In this document: piece after piece, positions 59,813 to 64,000 of the stretch
Numbering within the stretch: the stretch's first letter is position 1
How the letters are laid out: each line of letters starts with the position of its first letter
NCBI RefSeq assembly: GCF_039532605.1
Contig: NZ_BAAARY010000014.1
Span: 40,664-104,663, forward strand
DNA: 64,000 bases
Source: Pilimelia columellifera
Lineage (GTDB): Bacteria; Actinomycetota; Actinomycetes; Mycobacteriales; Micromonosporaceae
Reading direction: 5' to 3'
Notes under the pieces: model-generated
What the model was told of the DNA's origin: nothing
What the model saw: only the letters and a program-made list of their open reading frames with translations
Database searches by the model: none
Translations under genes and position numbers: made by a program

Positions 59813-60847
59813 CTAAGACTTCGCGCGACTGGGCTGGACCCGCTTCGGCTCACCAGGCATCTTCGGGTAGTCCGGCGGGTACGGCAGGTCGGTGTCGCCG
59901 CCGCGCTCGTCCCGCTCGGCCCACTCCAGCAGCGGCGTCAGGTCGTGGGCGATGTCGTCGATGGCGGAGTGCGGGTCGCCGCCGGCGGCGACCCGGGCGG
60001 GAACGGTCCGCAGGTCAAAGTCGTCGGGCTCGATGTCGGTCAGCTCAGCCCAGCTGACCGGGGTGGAGACTGTCGCCCGAGCGGTGGCCCGCAGGGAGTA
60101 CGCGCAGGCAATGGTCCGGTCGCGGGCCATCTGGTTGTAGTCCACGAAAACCTTCGCGCCCCGCTCCTCCTTCCACCACTTGGTGGTGACCAGGTCGGGC
60201 CGGCGGCGCTCCAGAGCGCGGGCGAAGGCGATCGCCGCCCGGCGGACCTCGACGAACGTCCACCGTGGCGCGATCCGCACGTAGATGTGCACGCCGCGAC
60301 CGCCGGAAGTCTTGGGGTAGCCGACGAGTCCCAACTCGTCGAGCAGAGCGTGGGCCTCCCCGGCAACGACGACAGCGTCGGCGAAGTCGGTGCCCGGCTG
60401 GGGGTCGAGGTCGATCCGCAGCTCGTCGGGGTGGTCGACGTCGTCGCCGCGCACCGGCCAGGGATGGAAAACGATCGTGCCCATCTGCGCGGCCCAGGCG
60501 ACGTGGGCTAGATCGGCCGGGCACAGTTCGTCAGCGGTGCGGCCGCTGGGGAACGCGATGCGGGCCGTCTCGATCCAGGCGGGCACGCCCTTGGTGGGCA
60601 CCCGCTTCTGGAAGAACGTCTCGCCGCCGAGGCCGTCGGGAAAGCGTTGCAGCATCGTCGGGCGCCGGGACAGCGCACGGAGAATGCCGTCGCCCGCGGC
60701 GAGGTAGTAGTCGAAGACGTCACGCTTGGTGAAGCCGCGCTCCGGGAACACGATCTTGTTCGGGCTACTCAACCGGACCGCGCGTCCCGCCACCTCGATC
60801 TCGACAGTGGCGCCGACGGCGGCCGCTGACGACGCCGTCGACCCCAT
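59813..60847 (-). CDS. ligD: LigD-type polymerase/primase domain protein
   Basis: A 344-aa archaeo-eukaryotic primase-fold polymerase, the stand-alone polymerase domain of LigD. Landmarks are LSSPNKIVFPERGFTKRDV, GETFFQKRVPTKGVP, LRIDLDPQPGTDF with metal-binding Asp146 and Asp148, TSGGRGVHIYVRI and DYNQMARDRTIACAYSLR (split in loops). It fills gaps and adds ribonucleotides during end joining. The ligase and nuclease domains of full LigD are absent, so it probably pairs with LigC or another ligase. ATG 60847 has a TAGGGT seven bases upstream. No Ku gene is in the window. Confidence 0.92.
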   Translation of the reverse strand: MGSTASSAAAVGATVEIEVAGRAVRLSSPNKIVFPERGFTKRDVFDYYLAAGDGILRALSRRPTMLQRFPDGLGGETFFQKRVPTKGVPAWIETARIAFPSGRTADELCPADLAHVAWAAQMGTIVFHPWPVRGDDVDHPDELRIDLDPQPGTDFADAVVVAGEAHALLDELGLVGYPKTSGGRGVHIYVRIAPRWTFVEVRRAAIAFARALERRRPDLVTTKWWKEERGAKVFVDYNQMARDRTIACAYSLRATARATVSTPVSWAELTDIEPDDFDLRTVPARVAAGGDPHSAIDDIAHDLTPLLEWAERDERGGDTDLPYPPDYPKMPGEPKRVQPSRAKS

Positions 60848-60895
60848 GCCCGCGACCCTACGGCGCCGGACCGACGCCGAGGGCCACGTTCGATG

Positions 60896-61297
60896 TCAGT
60901 CGTTCCGGCGGCGGAACGCGACCCGCAACGAGATTCCACCGAGGGTGAGAAGTCCGCCGGCTAACGCGGTCAGCGCCGCCGGCAGACCGGTGACGGGTAG
61001 CTGGGCCGCTGGCAACTCCTCGGTCGGGTACGGCGCCTGGGTGCCGAGCACCGCCGGCGGCGTCGTGGCCGGCGGTGTGCTCGGGGTCGGAGTGGGGCCG
61101 TAGCCGTAGCCGGCGGGCTTCCCACGACCGCCGGAGGTCGGCAGCGGCGCGGCTTGGTCGTCGGGCGCGAGCGTCGGCGTGGGCTGGACCTGCGCTCGGC
61201 CGACAGCCGTGCCCGCGGACGCGGTCAGGCCGAATCCTACGCCAGCTACGCCGGCGACGATGGCGGAGCCGAGCACGGCCCGCTGAGTTCTCGTCAT
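60896..61297 (-). CDS. LPXTG-type surface protein
   Basis: A 133-aa exported protein. A signal peptide (VLGSAIVAGVAGVGFGLTASAG) is followed by a Pro/Thr/Gly-rich spacer, then LPVTG, a hydrophobic helix (ALTALAGGLLTLGGISL) and a basic tail (RRRND). This is the sortase sorting signal, so the 65-residue spacer would be linked to the cell wall. No folded domain is seen; it may be a stalk or coat peptide. No sortase gene is in the window. Confidence 0.82.
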   Translation of the reverse strand: MTRTQRAVLGSAIVAGVAGVGFGLTASAGTAVGRAQVQPTPTLAPDDQAAPLPTSGGRGKPAGYGYGPTPTPSTPPATTPPAVLGTQAPYPTEELPAAQLPVTGLPAALTALAGGLLTLGGISLRVAFRRRND

Positions 61298-61524
61298 AGC
61301 TCACTTCCTGTGTCGAATGGGCGGCCGAAATATGGCCAGTTCCGCTGGCTCGACACTAGAGAGGAGCTATCTCCATTTAGTATGAATTGCGTCTATTCGC
61401 TCATACGTGTAGCCGATTCGCTATTTATTCCTTAATGAGTTTAATGTCCCTTTTGCCCATTTTATAAATGTCAGAGGAATAGCCGTCCATGGCCACGCCG
61501 ACAAGCCGTCGTACCGTAGGACCT
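61298..61524. other. AT-rich intergenic region
   Basis: About 230 bases between the LPXTG gene and msrB. The part from 61360 to 61480 is clearly richer in A and T than the rest of the window (for example TTAATGAGTTTAATG). It probably holds promoters for both directions. The msrB leaderless -10 TACCGT is at 61512-61517. Confidence 0.5.
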
Positions 61525-61965
61525 ATGAGCAGTCCCGCCGCAACGCCACCGAGCGACCCCGAGTTGCCATCCACCGAAGCCGACTGGCAGGTGCGCCTCT
61601 CCCCCGAGGAGTTCCGGGTCCTCCGCCAGGGCGGGACCGAAGCCCCGTTCACCGGCGCCTACGTCGACACCTCCGCCGCTGGGACGTACAGCTGCCGGGC
61701 CTGCGGCGCTGCGCTGTTCCACAGCGACACCAAGTTCCATTCCGGATGCGGCTGGCCGAGCTTCTCGTTCTCTCAACCAGACGCCGTGCGCCTACTGGAG
61801 GATTCTTCCCAGGGGATGGTCCGCACAGAGGTCCGGTGTACGACCTGCGACAGCCACCTAGGGCACGTGTTCTACGGCGAGGGATACACGCCTGAGAATG
61901 CCCGGTACTGCATCAACTCGATTTGTCTGAGATTTCAGCCTCATGGCGATGGAACGGACACCTGA
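61525..61965 (+). CDS. msrB: Peptide methionine-R-sulfoxide reductase
   Basis: A 146-aa MsrB repairing oxidised methionine. Two zinc-binding CxxC pairs are in SCRACGAALF and RCTTCDSHLGHVF. FHSGCGWPSF is the conserved fold motif and the catalytic Cys is in RYCINSICLRF. ATG 61525 is favoured by TACCGT seven bases upstream. It is a single gene next to an AT-rich region. Confidence 0.93.
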   Translation: MSSPAATPPSDPELPSTEADWQVRLSPEEFRVLRQGGTEAPFTGAYVDTSAAGTYSCRACGAALFHSDTKFHSGCGWPSFSFSQPDAVRLLEDSSQGMVRTEVRCTTCDSHLGHVFYGEGYTPENARYCINSICLRFQPHGDGTDT

Positions 61966-62087
61966 GCTCCGCTTTCAGACCCAGCCACACGAAGTCGTTG
62001 GGGAAGCGCAGAATGCTGGCCTACGTCGCACGCCTGCATGACCAACTCTCGGAAGTGGCTGGACGCTATTCCTGGACGGGCACGCTG

Positions 62088-62661
62088 CTACAGGCCGTCC
62101 ATCGCCTTGGTGATCAGCCGGCGGGCGTCCCTTCCGTAGACGGCCTGGGCCTGGAGGAGTGAAAACAGACGCTCGTACTGCTGCACCTCCTGAAGGCGCG
62201 TGACCTTCAGCTCAGCCGTCGGGGTTTCCAAGTAGACCGAGCCTGAGTCGAAGATCCAGACATGTAAGCCGCGGTTTGGAGAATGCCAGGCACTACAGCG
62301 GCTCGTGGATTCGGAAGGTCGAGGTGCGCTCGTACAGAGGCAGAGAACTTGGCCCTTGGCTACGGCGCATCCCCTCCATCGCGCGAGTTCGCCACTCAAC
62401 GTACGCCGAGTCGACAGCTCGCAGGATAGACAGCAGATCCTGCGCCTGATCCTCGGCGCCACAGATGCGACACCACTCACGGATGTTCTGCTCAGTAGGG
62501 TTCAGAACGCCGTTTTCCAGCTTAGACACCCGCGTGTAGTGCATCCCCGACTGATCCGCCAAATACCTTGCGGTCAAGCCCGCTCCTTTACGAATAGCGC
62601 GCAGGCGAGCGCCAAAGTCGCGACGAGCTTGGGCGACGGGCCTATAGGGATCGGTAGACAT
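62088..62661 (-). pseudogene. Broken XRE-DUF5753 regulator
   Basis: From ATG 62661 the frame gives a good XRE helix-turn-helix (FGARLRAIRKGAGLTARYLAD, split: FGARLRAIRKGAGL, TARYLADQSGMHYTRVSKLE) and the start of DUF5753 (SLPLYERTSTFRIHEPL) before a premature TAG. One base further on, the reading VVPGILQTAAYM resumes the family sequence. After a large internal loss a third frame gives VWIFDSGSVYLETPTAEL and the family C-terminus up to 62088. The intact family is about 280 aa. At least one deletion and two frame changes have destroyed it. Confidence 0.75.
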
Positions 62662-63172
62662 CGTGGTTGATAGACAGCTTCCAAGCCTGCTCGAAAGCTG
62701 TTGAGCACGCGGCGACAATGATGGGATCATCAGTGATTGAGTATGAGGTTGGCTCACCACTGCCAGCGAAGTACAGAAACATTACCCGACGGTCGTCCAA
62801 GACGTAAAAGTCAGCAGCGGGCAACAGAACGTTGGCCTCTGCCACAACCTCCCGGCTGACCCAACGGGTCAACTCACCACAGGCCACGATGCGGTCAGCG
62901 TTTCCGCTGTCGCGCACCCACCGGTGGTAGCCGCTGAGCGGCTCGGAGACCACCTTCAGCCGGCGCATCGCCTTGCCCGCGGCGCCCAGATCCTCAACAG
63001 TGCGGTACCAGTCAGCCAGCCACTCGCCGTCGTCGTGGCCCGTATCCAGCCAGCGGTCAAGAGCGGGATTCTCGCCTGGTGCCCCGTAGCCGTCCCGTAA
63101 CTCCATGTGCGCCCACGAAGATGTGATCGACTTGTAGGCACTGACGAACTCCTGGTAGGACAGCTTTCTCAT
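62642..63172 (-). CDS. DUF6879 family protein
   Basis: A 176-aa protein with the DUF6879 pattern: SYQEFVSAYKSITSSWAHMELRD (split: SYQEFVSAYKS, SSWAHMELRDGYG), RRLKVVSEPLSGYHRW, ELTRWVSREVV, LLPAADFYVLDDRRVMFLYF (split: LLPAADFYVLDD, RRVMFLYF) and AFEQAWKLSINHDVY. The family is actinobacterial, of unknown function, and regularly lies between a small ORF and an XRE-DUF5753 gene, exactly as here. Its ends overlap both neighbours. With the regulator broken, the unit is probably no longer controlled as a set. Confidence 0.85.
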   Translation of the reverse strand: MRKLSYQEFVSAYKSITSSWAHMELRDGYGAPGENPALDRWLDTGHDDGEWLADWYRTVEDLGAAGKAMRRLKVVSEPLSGYHRWVRDSGNADRIVACGELTRWVSREVVAEANVLLPAADFYVLDDRRVMFLYFAGSGEPTSYSITDDPIIVAACSTAFEQAWKLSINHDVYRSL

Positions 63173-63372
63173 CGGCGACCCTGGAACAACGCCAGCATCC
63201 GAGCTGGGATCTCCACCGCAGTCTCCCCCTCCGGAATGTCTAGCGCGACGAGCGCCGCAGGGTCTGTCACCGCCCAGCCCTGGACGACGTAGCTGTCACG
63301 GTCGGTGCGGTACAAGCTCGGACAGTTGCCTCCTGTCGAGGCAGGGTCCTTGCCCAGAAACTCTAACTCCAC
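63169..63372 (-). CDS. Small protein of the DUF6879 unit
   Basis: A 67-aa protein. GTG 63372 has GGAGG six bases upstream, which rules out the longer frame. The sequence ELEFLGKDPASTGGNCPSLY, then SYVVQGWAVTDP and LDIPEGETAVEIPARML, is typical of the small gene that precedes DUF6879 in many actinobacteria. Its stop overlaps the DUF6879 start. Function unknown. Confidence 0.75.
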   Translation of the reverse strand: MELEFLGKDPASTGGNCPSLYRTDRDSYVVQGWAVTDPAALVALDIPEGETAVEIPARMLALFQGRR

Positions 63373-63901
63373 GATGTTCCTCCATGCCCCGGATGTTGGA
63401 CGACATTGCCGCGACACCATCGTGAACGCACCACCGTCGAGAGTCAACGGCAACTCTGTGCAACAACCTCGACCCGCAGGTCAGGACCACGCCAACGTTC
63501 TTCCTGTCACGCCAAGAAATGCCGGAGGCCGTTACTGCGCTAATCGCTGCCGGCTGAGGTGAGGCGTGGCAACGGGTGGGTCTTCAATTGGCCTTCATGG
63601 AGGCCCACCCAATCTCATGACATCTCATCAGGAGGAGCATTCGTGCTCCGCACCTCCTTGGACACGGCTGCCGTCTCTACCGGAGGACCTCCCACCGCCG
63701 CACTTGCCGGAACGGAGATACTTGCTTCCGATCAAGATGAGTGCCGACGCCAGCCGGGACTTCTACGGATCAGCTGAAACAAGACAGGAAACTCGCCCGT
63801 ACCGGAACTCGTACTACACGGGCCAGGACTCGGCAAGGTCCTTTGAGACTCTGATTCCTCAAGGCGCGGGCCGCTAGCATCAAAATGGACTCGGAGCGGA
63901 C
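63373..63901. other. Stretch without a supported gene, 529 bases
   Basis: A ribosome-site-like CAGGAGGAGC lies at 63629-63638, followed by GTG 63643 and a 44-codon frame to 63777. An overlapping frame runs from ATG 63614 to 63877. Neither resembles a known protein. The right edge (about 63875-63901) should contain the terminal repeat of the IS630-type element, but only one end is in the window. Confidence 0.4.
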
Positions 63902-64000
63902 CTAGTATCGCGTGTCTGAGGTCTTTTGACGGTTGGCTTTGGTGAGGATGTCGGCGGCGGTTTTGGTCCAGCGGAACGGTTCGCAGCGCTGGTTGTAGCC
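63902..64000 (-). mobile_element. 3' end of an IS630-family transposase gene
   Basis: The minus frame entering from the right edge reads GYNQRCEPFRWTKTAADIL, then TKANRQKTSDTRY and a TAG. This is the usual C-terminus of actinobacterial IS630-type DDE transposases (YNxRxxPFxWTKTAxxIL). Only 32 residues are in the window, so completeness cannot be judged. Confidence 0.75.

Noticed and set aside
59813..60847. Complete Ku-LigD end-joining system
   Set aside because: Only the polymerase domain is present and no Ku gene lies in the window, so a full system cannot be claimed from this sequence.

Overview
The window is high-GC actinobacterial DNA, most likely from a Micromonosporaceae genome (Micromonospora, Salinispora or Actinoplanes type). 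Evidence for this is the SsgB sporulation protein, a SigE-type ECF factor, a DevS/DevR-like dormancy pair with Acg-type nitroreductases, an actinobacterial cobalamin riboswitch driving cbtBA, BsaP next to bioB, TIGR03089 and DUF6879 proteins, many GTG starts and many leaderless-looking promoters. The taxon is inferred from gene content only.

Layout. 1-9 kb: the 3'-truncated end of tex, a thioredoxin-like lipoprotein, a PemK/MazF-like toxin, a TSUP exporter, the riboswitch-cbtB-cbtA-histidine phosphatase unit, then a decaying zone (DinB-like and TipAS-like relics around a GDPD gene) and tRNA-Val(CAC). 9-23 kb: ssgB, a TPR/Fn3 membrane protein, then a hypoxia/dormancy-type island: zwf, a GAF-GAF histidine kinase, a convergent NarL-type regulator, nitroreductase-ackA-phosphoketolase, a P-type ATPase relic, a tandem universal stress protein, a second nitroreductase and a phosphoribosyltransferase. 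23-32 kb: two c-di-GMP enzymes flanking a cholesterol oxidase and an NAD-dependent epimerase, then a secreted tripeptidyl-aminopeptidase-like hydrolase. 32-36 kb: a small peptide coupled to a peptidoglycan-binding protein, a subtilase, a broken integrase and three tRNA genes (Val, Cys, Gly). 36-40 kb: a P450 and the biotin genes bioD, bioF, bioB and bsaP. 40-47 kb: a short LacI-type regulator, an ECF sigma factor with its membrane partner, two tandem secreted D-glucuronyl C5-epimerases and a RibD-type reductase. 47-61 kb: a DNA-repair block, HerA-like ATPase-SbcD-SbcC-NurA-like-AlkA-LigC, with a LigD polymerase-domain gene nearby; a K+ channel, a frameshifted chemoreceptor and membrane proteins are interspersed. 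61-64 kb: an LPXTG protein, msrB, a DUF6879/XRE unit with a broken XRE gene, and the end of an IS630-type transposase.

How the genes may work together. G6PD supplies pentose phosphates and NADPH. Phosphoketolase converts sugar phosphates to acetyl-phosphate and acetate kinase makes ATP from it, which suits an energy bypass under low oxygen controlled by the adjacent two-component pair. The HerA/NurA/SbcCD set is arranged like the archaeal end-resection operon and is followed directly by a base-excision glycosylase and an ATP-dependent ligase. This is the most unusual system in the window.

Relics of several genes (DinB-like, TipAS-like, ArsC-like, P-type ATPase, integrase, AraC-like, second LigD polymerase, chemoreceptor, XRE regulator) show continuing gene loss between intact modules. 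No CRISPR array, rRNA gene or complete biosynthetic gene cluster was seen.
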